A stretch of 9,731 nt of DNA from Oscillospiraceae bacterium (GTDB lineage: Bacteria; Bacillota; Clostridia; Oscillospirales; Ruminococcaceae). The notes under the pieces are model-generated. The model saw only the letters and a list, made by a program, of their open reading frames with translations, was not told the DNA's origin and searched no databases. A program made the position numbers and the translations under genes. The stretch lies in NCBI GenBank assembly GCA_022511485.1, contig JAFLUJ010000362.1, positions 1 through 9,731 of the forward strand. Direction: 5' to 3'. Positions 1-6,691 of the stretch are shown in pieces. Each line of letters begins with the position of its first letter. The first letter of the stretch is position 1.

Positions 1-1475
1 ATCCTTCTATCTGCTTCGATAACAAAAGCGGTATGCGGGAGTGTATCGAGCATCTTGTAACAGAGCATAAATGTACGAAGATCGGCTTTGTAAGCGGTCC
101 GGATACAAACAGCGAAGCTATCGAAAGAATGAGCGTCTATGCTCAGGTTCTGCGCAGGCACGGAATATTTCTGGATCAGAACAGGATCGCATACGGCAAT
201 TTTTCACCCTACAGTCAGGATGTGGTGAGGGAGCTTCTGGACAGGTGTCCCGATCTTGAGGCAATCGTTTTTGCAAATGACAGTATGGCTCTTGGTGCAT
301 ACGAGGTCTTTAAAGAACGGAATATCGAAGTAGGACGCGACATACTTGTGACCGGATTCGACAACGTCCCGGATTCAGCTACCGTTACTCCGCCTCTCAC
401 AACGGTCAACGCAGACGCCTCCGAGCTTGGATATAACGCTGTGATCGAATGTCAGAAAATCAGGGATAATATCCCGATCACAAGCCAGAGGGTGCGCTCT
501 ACTATGGTAAAGCGCCGCTCCTGCGGATGTCTCAGCAATTCAGGACCCTATGACAAAAAGTCCTCACAGAAGGATGTCTTTGTATTCAATCACTATCTGT
601 GCCGCACTGACGAGCAGACAGTGTCCGTACTCTGCAAATACCTCTTTGACAACTATAAGACCAGCGGTGAGCTCCCCGGGATCATAGAGGAATTTACACA
701 GTATTTCACAAATGTTTTTAAGACCCTGAGATCTGACGACCATGAGGGTATAACTCTTACAGAGGAAGCCAGGGAATATATCCCTGACGGCTTTGAGAGC
801 CTTATGACAATTAAAAATATGAAGTTTATAGATCATGATAAATTGTGCAGGGTCATGGACTATCTGACAGACCGGTTTGTGGCAGTACTGGAGAGCGCTG
901 ATGATAAAAAAGACATTGCACTTATCTTCATAAATATGTATCAGATCTACATAAAGGCAGCCATAACATACTGTGAAAGCCGTGTGGATGATATGAAGAC
1001 ATTATCCATGTACTCCAGCCTTATCACAAAGGATCTTCTTCTTTTTGACAGCTATGATGATTCCGGCTATGGCTCTATTACCGGCAAGCTCCGGGCTCTT
1101 AATATAAGGAGCAGCTATCTTTATGTTTTCGAGGACGCGATAGTCCATAAAGACGGGCAAAAATGGTATCCTCCCGAAACGGTGCTTTTTAAATCTTACC
1201 ACAATGAGCAGGCTCTGGAGACGTTCTCTGACGGGGATCAGACACTTTCGGTACGCCAGCTGTTGGATCATAAATATATCCCGAAGGACAGGCGGCTCAC
1301 CATGGTGCTGTCCGCATTATTCTTTAAAGAAGATCACTACGGGCTTCTCCTGTGTGAGCTTGACCCCGGATACTTCCATTATATAAACTCTCTTGTTTCA
1401 CATCTTTGCGCGGCAATGAAGATCCTCCGTCTTATGCGGGACAAGGACGTCACCCAGCCTGACCCGGAATCTTAA
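1..1475 (+). CDS. Partial LacI/GalR-type substrate-binding protein with C-terminal sensor-like region, no visible output domain
   Basis: The gene is cut at its 5' end. The frame is open from base 3 and the codons before the ATG at 33 read PSICFDNKSG, a normal part of a LacI-type periplasmic-binding fold, so 33 is not the true start. The first ~165 visible residues are the second half of that fold, with KIGFVSGPD, the ANDSMALGAYEVF helix and VTGFDNVP followed by PPLTTV. A CGC motif in RRSCGC marks the junction. The next ~310 residues are not a domain I can name; the last ~120 (from about LYVFEDAIVHKDG) look like the GAF-like segment that precedes GGDEF in clostridial substrate-binding diguanylate cyclases. 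Here the protein stops at MRDKDVTQPDPES with no GGDEF or helix-turn-helix. The role is probably sugar-responsive sensing. A DNA-binding domain could lie upstream, outside the window. The N-terminal fold is sure; the function is not. Confidence 0.75.
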   Translation, partial: PSICFDNKSGMRECIEHLVTEHKCTKIGFVSGPDTNSEAIERMSVYAQVLRRHGIFLDQNRIAYGNFSPYSQDVVRELLDRCPDLEAIVFANDSMALGAYEVFKERNIEVGRDILVTGFDNVPDSATVTPPLTTVNADASELGYNAVIECQKIRDNIPITSQRVRSTMVKRRSCGCLSNSGPYDKKSSQKDVFVFNHYLCRTDEQTVSVLCKYLFDNYKTSGELPGIIEEFTQYFTNVFKTLRSDDHEGITLTEEAREYIPDGFESLMTIKNMKFIDHDKLCRVMDYLTDRFVAVLESADDKKDIALIFINMYQIYIKAAITYCESRVDDMKTLSMYSSLITKDLLLFDSYDDSGYGSITGKLRALNIRSSYLYVFEDAIVHKDGQKWYPPETVLFKSYHNEQALETFSDGDQTLSVRQLLDHKYIPKDRRLTMVLSALFFKEDHYGLLLCELDPGYFHYINSLVSHLCAAMKILRLMRDKDVTQPDPES

Positions 1476-1586
1476 TGATACTATTAATATAAATATAGTA
1501 TAGTATAATTAAAAAATTTTATTTTGAAAAATTTTGGGGTTTTGAATTGTATTATATATAGGAATTATTTTAGGAGGGGTCACACT
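1476..1586 (+). promoter_or_regulatory. AT-rich gap with weak hairpin and probable promoter of the secreted-protein pair
   Basis: This 111-bp gap is extremely AT-rich. ATACTAT at 1478-1484 can pair with ATAGTAT at 1495-1501 around a 10-nt loop, a weak hairpin followed by an A/T tract rather than a clean terminator. A TATAAT at 1504-1509 could be a -10 box but has no good -35 partner; TTGAAA at 1524-1529 could be a -35 with a poor -10 (TTGTAT, 1547-1552). The exact promoter is undecided. AGGAGG at 1572-1577 is the ribosome binding site for the next gene. Confidence 0.35.
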
Positions 1587-2366
1587 ATGAAAAGCTTAAC
1601 GAAAGCAAAAGTTCTTATCCTGACTCTGTTTTGTGTTCTTTGCATTGCTGTGCCGGTCATCATCGGAAACAGTCCGGCAGCAGGTACAGTGTCAGATGAA
1701 AATGGGGAAGGGATAATAGAATCAGTTACCGAAGAAACTATTGAAGATGTTTCTGAAACAGCAGACCTGACAGAAATATCTTCCGAAGCTCCGGACACTG
1801 AGGAATTTGAAACCGGGGAAACCACAGAATCATCAACAGAAGACGATACTATTATAACAACAACGTCCGATATGCTTCCCGAGCTTCCGGAGAACGCCTT
1901 TCCGGAGACCTCCGATGATGCTTTCACTGATTTCACATTAACGGAAGAACCGGAGGATAATGTTCCTCCTGCGCCGGCGCTTACACCTCTGACCAGCGAA
2001 GCAGAACAAAAGCTCAAAGAGGATTTTCTAGTTACCTGGTTCTTTTATAAGGATATGACTGCTGATGATATTGATGTTATATGTTATTATGGCACATATA
2101 ACGGCGGAGAAGTTGTTGTCCTTTGTCCTGAAATATTTTTTTATGACGATCCTATTATGCACGCCTATGCCGGAGGTTATTATTTTGCTTTCCCCGGCAT
2201 GATACCGGATATCCAGTATCATATTGATTCAACATTTATGAACCTTGATGACGCATATGAAGCCGGCTATATCAATGACGATGATATGATGGAGATATAC
2301 TATCATTCAGAACAGCTTTATCCATGGGATGTGTATGGATACCCGGAGATATATGACGAAGACTAA
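1587..2366 (+). CDS. Exported protein with acidic linker and one copy of a repeated unrecognised domain
   Basis: This gene encodes 259 residues. The ATG at 1587 is chosen because AGGAGG sits 9 nt upstream; a TTG at 1524 in the same frame has no ribosome binding site and would put extra residues before the signal. Residues 2-8 are basic and 9-27 hydrophobic, either a signal peptide or a membrane anchor; there is no lipobox. Residues ~30-130 are a low-complexity linker of Glu, Ser, Thr and Asp, ending in a proline-rich stretch. Residues ~132-242 form a compact domain with an amphipathic start (EAEQKLKEDF), the motif YYGTYNGGEVVV, a GGYYFAF strand and a C-terminal LDDAYEAGYINDDD helix region. 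The same domain occurs twice in the next gene, 16 nt downstream, so the two are probably co-transcribed and act at the cell surface. I do not recognise a named family and no catalytic motif is visible. The function is unknown. Confidence 0.8.
   Translation: MKSLTKAKVLILTLFCVLCIAVPVIIGNSPAAGTVSDENGEGIIESVTEETIEDVSETADLTEISSEAPDTEEFETGETTESSTEDDTIITTTSDMLPELPENAFPETSDDAFTDFTLTEEPEDNVPPAPALTPLTSEAEQKLKEDFLVTWFFYKDMTADDIDVICYYGTYNGGEVVVLCPEIFFYDDPIMHAYAGGYYFAFPGMIPDIQYHIDSTFMNLDDAYEAGYINDDDMMEIYYHSEQLYPWDVYGYPEIYDED
1980..2312 (+). repeat. Protein-level repeat copy A (single copy in first exported protein)
   Basis: This is the ~110-residue domain in its single-copy form. Its shared marks are a leading EAE.KLKEDF helix, YYGTY.GGEVVV, Y.F, ST.F..LDDAYEAGY, and IYYHS near the end. 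It is the most diverged of the three copies, having lost the SGSY..TLH segment seen in the other two. Confidence 0.7.
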
Positions 2367-2382
2367 AGCAGGGGGTATTTTT

Positions 2383-3270
2383 ATGAAACCGTCAATAAAA
2401 ATAATATCTGCGGTTTTAGCCCTCCTCTGCGCTGCCGTAATGACATCCTGCGGAAACAAAGAGCCGGACGTCATGCCGGGGGAGACCTCCGGAACAACGG
2501 CAGCAGAAGCTATTTCCGGGGGAACATCCGCTTCCGAAGAATATCCCGAGCTTGAATGGCTGAGCATAGAAGCTGAAAAGAAGCTCCGGGAGGATTATAA
2601 GAAGCTTATTGAGGAAACCTATGACAAGCGTATCGGATACAATATACCCATCAGATATTATTATGGCACATACAGCAATGGGGAAGTTGTGGTAATGGAC
2701 ACTTATTACGGAGCAACAGCCGACGAAAATCATTTTTCTGTCGGGGAGTATGATTTTTACCTTCCCAGCGGAAGCTATAAGATGACCTTGCACATGGGGT
2801 CTGAGTTTATTCCTATTGGCGAAGCTTATGAAGCAGGATATGTTACTGACGATGACGCGGCAAAGATATACTACTATTCAAAAAACTCTGAATTTACCAG
2901 ACCCGTTCCCGAACCGCTGACCGAAAAAGCAGACAAAAAGCTCCGGGCAGATTATATGAGATCCATATCAAGAGGACCGGCAAAACTCCTTCCCTCTTTA
3001 TATGCTGATGAAGCATACATTGTTGAGTATTACGGAACATATGACAGCGGAGAGGTAGTTGTAATGCACAGGAAGGGCAGACCAATGACCTGCGATATAA
3101 GAAAATATTCTGTTGCCGGTTATGATTTTTCTCTGTCAAGCGGAAGCTATAGCCTGACGCTTCACAACGGTTCAACATTTATTCCCTTTGAAGAAGCGTA
3201 TGAGTCAGGGCTGCTCAGCTACAGCGATATTACAAAGATCCATTATCATTCTTATTTTTTATTTGGCTAA
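2383..3270 (+). CDS. Predicted lipoprotein with two copies of the same unrecognised domain
   Basis: This gene encodes 295 residues starting at the ATG at 2383, preceded by a purine-rich AGCAGGGGG about 8 nt away. An in-frame ATG at 2329 would overlap the previous gene and lacks a signal-like start. Residues 1-22 are a lipoprotein signal (basic MKPSIK, then a hydrophobic core) ending in MTSC, with Cys23 the expected lipidated residue; the -1 Ser and -3 Met are acceptable but not ideal lipobox residues. A short Gly/Ser/Thr linker follows. Repeat 1 spans about residues 59-167 and repeat 2 about 177-290. Both contain a KKLR.DY helix, YYGTY..GEVVVM, G.YDF.L.SGSY..TLH.GS.FIP and an EAYE.G segment. 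The two repeats are closer to each other than to the copy in the preceding gene, suggesting an internal duplication. It is likely anchored to the outer face of the membrane. The role is unknown. Confidence 0.8.
   Translation: MKPSIKIISAVLALLCAAVMTSCGNKEPDVMPGETSGTTAAEAISGGTSASEEYPELEWLSIEAEKKLREDYKKLIEETYDKRIGYNIPIRYYYGTYSNGEVVVMDTYYGATADENHFSVGEYDFYLPSGSYKMTLHMGSEFIPIGEAYEAGYVTDDDAAKIYYYSKNSEFTRPVPEPLTEKADKKLRADYMRSISRGPAKLLPSLYADEAYIVEYYGTYDSGEVVVMHRKGRPMTCDIRKYSVAGYDFSLSSGSYSLTLHNGSTFIPFEEAYESGLLSYSDITKIHYHSYFLFG
2557..2880 (+). repeat. Protein-level repeat copy B (first copy in lipoprotein)
   Basis: This copy has EAEKKLREDY, then YYYGTYSNGEVVVM, GEYDFYLPSGSYKMTLH, GSEFIPIGEAYEAGY and IYYYS. 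The order and spacing match copy C closely. Confidence 0.75.
2911..3252 (+). repeat. Protein-level repeat copy C (second copy in lipoprotein)
   Basis: This copy has KADKKLRADY, then EYYGTYDSGEVVVM, AGYDFSLSSGSYSLTLH, GSTFIPFEEAYESG and IHYHS. A ~10-residue insertion lies between the leading helix and the YYGTY motif compared with copy B. Confidence 0.75.
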
Positions 3271-3288
3271 ATAATTTACCCATATTCC

Positions 3289-3317
3289 TTGACTTTTCCC
3301 CAATAAGCTGTTATAAT
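3289..3317 (+). promoter_or_regulatory. Sigma-A-type promoter of the serC-serA operon
   Basis: TTGACT at 3289-3294 and a perfect TATAAT at 3312-3317 are separated by exactly 17 bp. The start of transcription would be near 3324, giving a leader of about 40 nt before serC, too short for a riboswitch or T-box. I see no palindromic operator in it. Confidence 0.8.
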
Positions 3318-3366
3318 TATCTATATGTGATAATTTTTACTAATAATTTTCAGGAGGTCAATTAAA

Positions 3367-4449
3367 ATGTCCAGAGTTTATAATTTCAGCGCAGGCCCAG
3401 CAGTCCTGCCGGAGGAAGTCCTCAAAGAAGCAGCAGACGAGATGCTTGACTATAAGGGTACAGGTATGTCCGTTATGGAAATGTCCCACCGCTCCAAGGC
3501 TTACGACGAGATAATCAAGGACGCAGAAAAGGATATCCGGGATCTTATGAAGATCCCCGACAATTATAAGGTACTGTTTTTACAGGGCGGAGCTTCCCAG
3601 CAGTTTGCAGCAGTTCCCATGAACCTTATGAAGAACAAGAAGGCTGCTTATATCATCACAGGTCAGTGGGCTAAGAAGGCTTATCAGGAGGCTCAGATCT
3701 ACGGCGAGGCTGTTGCTGTTGCATCCTCCGCAGACAAGACATTCTCCTATATCCCCGATTGTTCCAACCTTGACATTCCTGCTGACGCTGATTATGTTTA
3801 TATCTGCGAAAACAACACTATATATGGTACAAAGTTCTGGCAGCTTCCCGACACCAAGGGAAAAATCCTCGTTGCTGACGTATCCTCCTGTTTCCTTTCC
3901 GAGCCTGTGGACGTTACAAAGTACGGCGTTATCTACGGCGGCGTTCAGAAGAACGTAGGTCCTGCCGGCGTTGTTATCGCTATTATCCGTGAGGATCTTA
4001 TCACTGACGATGTTCTTCCCGGAACTCCCACAATGCTGAAATGGAAAACTCAGGCAGACAATGACAGCCTTTACAATACACCTCCCTGCTACGGTATCTA
4101 TATCTGCGGCAAGGTGTTCAAGTGGATAAAGAAAATGGGCGGTCTCGAAGCTATGAAGGCTCACAACGAGAAGAAGGCAAAAATTCTCTATGATTTCCTT
4201 GACCAGAGCAAGCTTTTCAAGGGCACTGTTGAGAAGAAGGATCGTTCCCTTATGAATGTTCCCTTCGTAACAGGCAACGAGGAGCTTGACGCCAAGTTCG
4301 TTAAGGAAGCAAAAGCAGCAGGCTTTGAGAATCTTAAGGGACACAGAACTGTTGGCGGCATGAGAGCTTCCATCTACAACGCAATGCCTATCGAGGGCGT
4401 TGAAAAGCTGGTTGAGTTCATGAAGAAGTTCGAGGCAGAAAATGGCTAA
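3367..4449 (+). CDS. serC: Phosphoserine aminotransferase SerC
   Basis: SerC transfers the amino group of glutamate to 3-phosphohydroxypyruvate, giving phosphoserine, the second step of serine synthesis; the family also acts in pyridoxal phosphate synthesis in some bacteria. The protein has 360 residues, the usual length for the family. It opens with YNFSAGPAVLPEEVL, the family signature, followed by GTGMSVMEMSHRS, FLQGGASQQF and DVSSCFLSEP. Lys195 in the GGVQKNVGPAG motif is the expected Schiff-base lysine for the PLP cofactor, close to Lys198 of the E. coli enzyme. AGGAGG lies 9 nt before the ATG and a near-consensus promoter about 50 bp further up. The end overlaps the next small gene by 8 nt, and serA follows it, so product supply from SerA and use by SerC are transcriptionally linked. 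The enzyme is cytoplasmic. Nothing in the sequence looks damaged. Confidence 0.97.
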   Translation: MSRVYNFSAGPAVLPEEVLKEAADEMLDYKGTGMSVMEMSHRSKAYDEIIKDAEKDIRDLMKIPDNYKVLFLQGGASQQFAAVPMNLMKNKKAAYIITGQWAKKAYQEAQIYGEAVAVASSADKTFSYIPDCSNLDIPADADYVYICENNTIYGTKFWQLPDTKGKILVADVSSCFLSEPVDVTKYGVIYGGVQKNVGPAGVVIAIIREDLITDDVLPGTPTMLKWKTQADNDSLYNTPPCYGIYICGKVFKWIKKMGGLEAMKAHNEKKAKILYDFLDQSKLFKGTVEKKDRSLMNVPFVTGNEELDAKFVKEAKAAGFENLKGHRTVGGMRASIYNAMPIEGVEKLVEFMKKFEAENG

Positions 4450-4651
4450 AAACGAAAGATTTAAAAAAGTATATACTCAGGGCGCAGTCTCTGTAGCGGA
4501 GGTCTGGGTGGACACAGCAACCGGCGTGAACTACCTGTTCTGTTCAGAGGGAAGCGGCGGAGGACTTACAGTCCTTGTTGACAAGGACGGCAAGCCATTA
4601 GTCTCTGAGGACTATATTAATGAGAAAATAGGTTTCTTCGATAAAAATTAA
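4442..4651 (+). CDS. Small DUF6440-like protein between serC and serA
   Basis: This gene encodes 69 residues, starting inside the last codons of serC in another frame; GAGG at 4432-4435 serves as its ribosome binding site. The sequence has RFKKVYTQG, then VWVDTATGVNYLF, then GGGLTVLVDKDGKPLV. From memory this pattern (variable start, V D..TGVNYLF, G.GGLT.L.D.DGKP) matches the uncharacterised DUF6440 family of Firmicutes. It has no signal peptide, membrane segment or catalytic motif, and it looks like a small beta-rich cytoplasmic protein. The overlap with serC suggests translational coupling, and serA begins 18 nt after its stop. Its position between two serine-pathway enzymes may be functional or incidental; DUF6440 genes also occur in unrelated settings, so I would not assign a role. 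Confidence 0.85.
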   Translation: MAKNERFKKVYTQGAVSVAEVWVDTATGVNYLFCSEGSGGGLTVLVDKDGKPLVSEDYINEKIGFFDKN

Positions 4652-4669
4652 GAAAGCAGGTCGATAACA

Positions 4670-5848
4670 ATGTTCAATATCCAGACCCTTAATAAGATCG
4701 CCGCTTGCGGCACAGATATTTTCGACAAGAGCAAATACACCATTGCAGACGAGGTTCAGAACCCCGACGCTATAATGGTGCGTTCCGCTAAAATGCTGGA
4801 CATGGAGTTCGCTCCCAACCTCCTCGCTATTGCAAGAGCAGGTGCAGGCGTAAATAATATCCCCGTGGAAAAATGCGCTGAGCAGGGTATCGTTGTTTTC
4901 AACACTCCCGGCGCAAACGCAAACGGCGTTAAGGAGCTTGCAGTTGCAGGTATGCTGCTTGCTTCCAGAGACGTTATCGGCGGCGCAAACTGGGTTCAGG
5001 CTAACAAATCCGATCCCGACATCGCAAAGAGCGTCGAGAAGAACAAATCCCAGTTCGCAGGTACAGAGATCAAAGGTAAGACCCTCGGAATCATCGGTCT
5101 GGGAGCTATCGGAGGCCCTCTCGGAAATGCTGCTCTCAGCCTCGGCATGAAGGTTCTTGGCTGCGACCCCTATATCTCCATCGACGCTGCATGGAATCTC
5201 TCCGAAAACATCCAGAGAGTTAAGACCAGAGAGGAAATTTTCAAGAACTCCGATTATATTTCCCTCCACACTCCTCTTGTTGTTAATGACGATCCGGGCG
5301 TAAATACAAAGCACATGATTAATAAAGACACCATCGCAATGATGAAGGACGGAGTTATTGTAATGAACTTCGCAAGAGACACTCTTGTTGACGACGACGC
5401 TATGGAAGCAGCTCTGAAATCCGGAAAAGTCCGCTGCTATATCACCGACTTCCCCAACGAGAAGACCGCTAACATGGCAGGAGTTATCGCTATCCCCCAC
5501 CTTGGAGCTTCCACAGAGGAATCCGAGGACAACTGCGCAGTAATGGCTGCAAACGAGCTTATCGAGTATCTTGAAAACGGAAATATCATCAATTCCGTAA
5601 ATTTCCCCAATGCCGAGATGAATGCAGCCGGTACAAAGATCTGTATCCTGCACAAGAATATCCCCGATGTTATTTCCAAGATAACTTCCATACTGGGAGA
5701 CGCAGGTCTTAACATCGACAACATGGTGAGCAAGTCCAAAAAAGACTTCGCGTATATGCTGCTGGACGTTGCGGGAAATGTCAGCGACGATATTGTCAGC
5801 AAGCTTACTGCTGCCCCCAGCGTAATTAAGATCAGAGTTATCAAGTAA
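4670..5848 (+). CDS. serA: D-3-phosphoglycerate dehydrogenase SerA, short form with ACT domain
   Basis: SerA oxidises 3-phosphoglycerate to 3-phosphohydroxypyruvate with NAD, the committed step of serine synthesis in the cytoplasm. The protein has 392 residues, fitting the short type that carries an ACT domain but no intervening domain. Residues ~1-95 and 285-315 form the substrate-binding part, with RAGAGVNNI and NTPGANANGV. The NAD-binding fold has G-L-G-A-I-G at 143-148 and Asp166 in CDPY for the ribose. The catalytic set is Arg236, Glu264 and His277 (PHLGAST). The usual ARG motif reads ARD here, a variant I believe is found in clostridial relatives. Residues ~320-392 are an ACT domain (KNIPDVISKITSILGDAGLNIDNM), expected to bind serine or another amino acid for feedback control. 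The ribosome binding site is AGCAGG at 4655-4660. The gene is third in the serC operon. Confidence 0.95.
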   Translation: MFNIQTLNKIAACGTDIFDKSKYTIADEVQNPDAIMVRSAKMLDMEFAPNLLAIARAGAGVNNIPVEKCAEQGIVVFNTPGANANGVKELAVAGMLLASRDVIGGANWVQANKSDPDIAKSVEKNKSQFAGTEIKGKTLGIIGLGAIGGPLGNAALSLGMKVLGCDPYISIDAAWNLSENIQRVKTREEIFKNSDYISLHTPLVVNDDPGVNTKHMINKDTIAMMKDGVIVMNFARDTLVDDDAMEAALKSGKVRCYITDFPNEKTANMAGVIAIPHLGASTEESEDNCAVMAANELIEYLENGNIINSVNFPNAEMNAAGTKICILHKNIPDVISKITSILGDAGLNIDNMVSKSKKDFAYMLLDVAGNVSDDIVSKLTAAPSVIKIRVIK

Positions 5849-5871
5849 TTTAACGAAAGGGGCAAATGACC

Positions 5872-6189
5872 ATGGAGTATTTTGACCAGAACGATGTGGA
5901 GCAGAACAAGACAATAGTACTGCTTACCTGCGTGCTGATTTTGTTTGTTCCTATACTTTTCTTCCTCCCGCTTGTAGCCTGCGGCAATTCTGAATATGGC
6001 AGATTTTATGCAAATCAGTGTCTGCTTTTATTTATCGGATATATAATCTCTATTGCCACAGTCCTTATTCTTGTAGGCGGTCTGATAGGTATTGCTGTAT
6101 TTATATTTGCTATTATGAATGCGGTAAATGCCAGCAAGGGTCTGAGAAAGGGAATCCCCATTGTCGGAGGGATCGAGATCATCAAGTAA
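5872..6189 (+). CDS. Small three-helix membrane protein, possibly DUF4870-like
   Basis: This gene encodes 105 residues, beginning 23 nt after serA. The ATG at 5872 is preferred over the one at 5866 because GAAAGGGG at 5855-5862 lies 9 nt from it but only 3 nt from the earlier codon. A polar N-terminus (residues 1-13) leads into hydrophobic segments at about 14-37, 50-66 and 67-86, and the C-terminus is basic then ends PIVGGIEIIK. The motif YGRFYANQCLLLFI before the second helix resembles the F..FHANQ..LL motif of DUF4870/Tic20-like small membrane proteins, a tentative match from memory. It shares the serine operon and its terminator, but nothing marks it as a transporter. Function is unknown; it could simply be an unrelated passenger gene. 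Confidence 0.8.
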   Translation: MEYFDQNDVEQNKTIVLLTCVLILFVPILFFLPLVACGNSEYGRFYANQCLLLFIGYIISIATVLILVGGLIGIAVFIFAIMNAVNASKGLRKGIPIVGGIEIIK

Positions 6190-6212
6190 CAAGGCTGATT
6201 TTTAGCCATGCC

Positions 6213-6245
6213 GTCCCGGGGGAGATCCTCCGGGACGTTTTTCTT
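6213..6245 (+). terminator. Intrinsic terminator of the serine operon
   Basis: GTCCCGG at 6213-6219 pairs with CCGGGAC at 6230-6236, and the stem can extend inward with GGGA/TCCT. A T-rich stretch (GTTTTTCTT) follows at once. It lies 24 nt after the membrane-protein stop and closes the operon that starts at 3289. Confidence 0.9.
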
Positions 6246-6316
6246 GTAAATTCGACAAAATCCCCGTATATTTATATATAGTATGTTGTAACAAATGTAA
6301 ATTTTTTATTAATCCC

Positions 6317-6346
6317 TTGACAGACCAAAGGAAAATGTTATATAAT
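6317..6346 (+). promoter_or_regulatory. Sigma-A-type promoter of rpmH
   Basis: A perfect TTGACA at 6317-6322 and a perfect TATAAT at 6341-6346 are separated by 18 bp. Transcription would begin near 6353, giving a leader of about 48 nt. Such a strong promoter fits a ribosomal protein gene. The region just upstream (6246-6316) is AT-rich, with no gene and no DnaA box of the TTATCCACA type. Confidence 0.88.
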
Positions 6347-6400
6347 TTATGATTGAGAGGGTATCACCCTGTACCGAAAAAAACAAAAGGAGGAAATAAA

Positions 6401-6535
6401 ATGAAAAGAACATACCAGCCCAAGAAGCTCCACAGAAAAAAAGAGCATGGCTTTATGAAGAGAATGTCCACAAGAAACGGACGCAAGGTTCTTGCAAGAA
6501 GACGCGCAAGAGGCAGAGCAAGACTTTCCCACTAA
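6401..6535 (+). CDS. rpmH: 50S ribosomal protein L34
   Basis: L34 is a short, very basic protein of the large ribosomal subunit. The 44 residues begin MKRTYQPKKLHRKKEHGF and contain RMSTRNGRKVLARRRARGR, matching the family over its full length. The ATG at 6401 is chosen because AGGAGG sits 7 nt upstream; an in-frame ATG at 6353 falls at the predicted transcription start and would add residues no L34 has. It is the first gene of the cluster with rnpA, yidD, yidC and jag, as in most Firmicutes, but is separated from rnpA by an unusually long 244-bp gap. Confidence 0.98.
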   Translation: MKRTYQPKKLHRKKEHGFMKRMSTRNGRKVLARRRARGRARLSH

Positions 6536-6540
6536 GGGTG

Positions 6541-6678
6541 TCCGGAGGGGTGCAGTCAAAGGGTGTGCAGTCAAGGGGTGCGGTCAATAATAAGGCGGCA
6601 TCCGGAGGAGTGCAGCCAGAGGGGTGCAGCCGAGGAGGGCTCATCCGGAGGAATGCAGCCGGAGGGGCTGCATAAGCC
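6541..6678 (+). repeat. G-rich degenerate tandem repeat between rpmH and rnpA
   Basis: The stretch is built from related 13-18 nt units. The three best match TCCGGAGGNNTGCAGYC at 6541-6557, 6601-6617 and 6644-6660. Shorter forms of the same core, roughly RRGGGGTGCAGYC, lie at 6558-6572, 6573-6585 and 6618-6631, with a degenerate unit at 6632-6642 and a final GGAGGGGCTGCAT at 6661-6673. It contains five GGAGG strings, each like a Shine-Dalgarno core, but no plausible gene follows any of them. It begins 5 nt after the rpmH stop. The composition is much richer in G than the flanking sequence, suggesting an inserted or expanded repeat. Confidence 0.8.
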
Positions 6679-6691
6679 AAACAAAATAAAC

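Noticed and set aside
1524..1586. TTG start at 1524 for the first exported protein
   Set aside because: No ribosome binding site precedes it and it would place 21 extra residues ahead of the signal segment, whereas the ATG at 1587 has AGGAGG 9 nt upstream.
3318..3366. Riboswitch or T-box in the serC leader
   Set aside because: The leader is about 40 nt and AT-rich, with no terminator hairpin or conserved T-box sequence.
3580..4344. 254-codon minus-strand open frame opposite serC
   Set aside because: Antisense to a full-length conserved serC, with no recognisable domain or start signal.
4598..5914. Long 438-codon open frame on the minus strand opposite serA
   Set aside because: It lies wholly antisense to a clear serA, is Cys/Ser/Val-rich with no family resemblance, and has no ribosome binding site. 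It is a codon-bias shadow.
6246..6316. Possible replication origin upstream of rpmH
   Set aside because: The stretch is AT-rich but has no TTATCCACA-like DnaA boxes and no dnaA gene nearby.
6541..6678. CRISPR array or G-quadruplex
   Set aside because: Units are degenerate and nearly contiguous with no unique spacers of constant length, and the G-runs are separated by loops of 10 or more bases.
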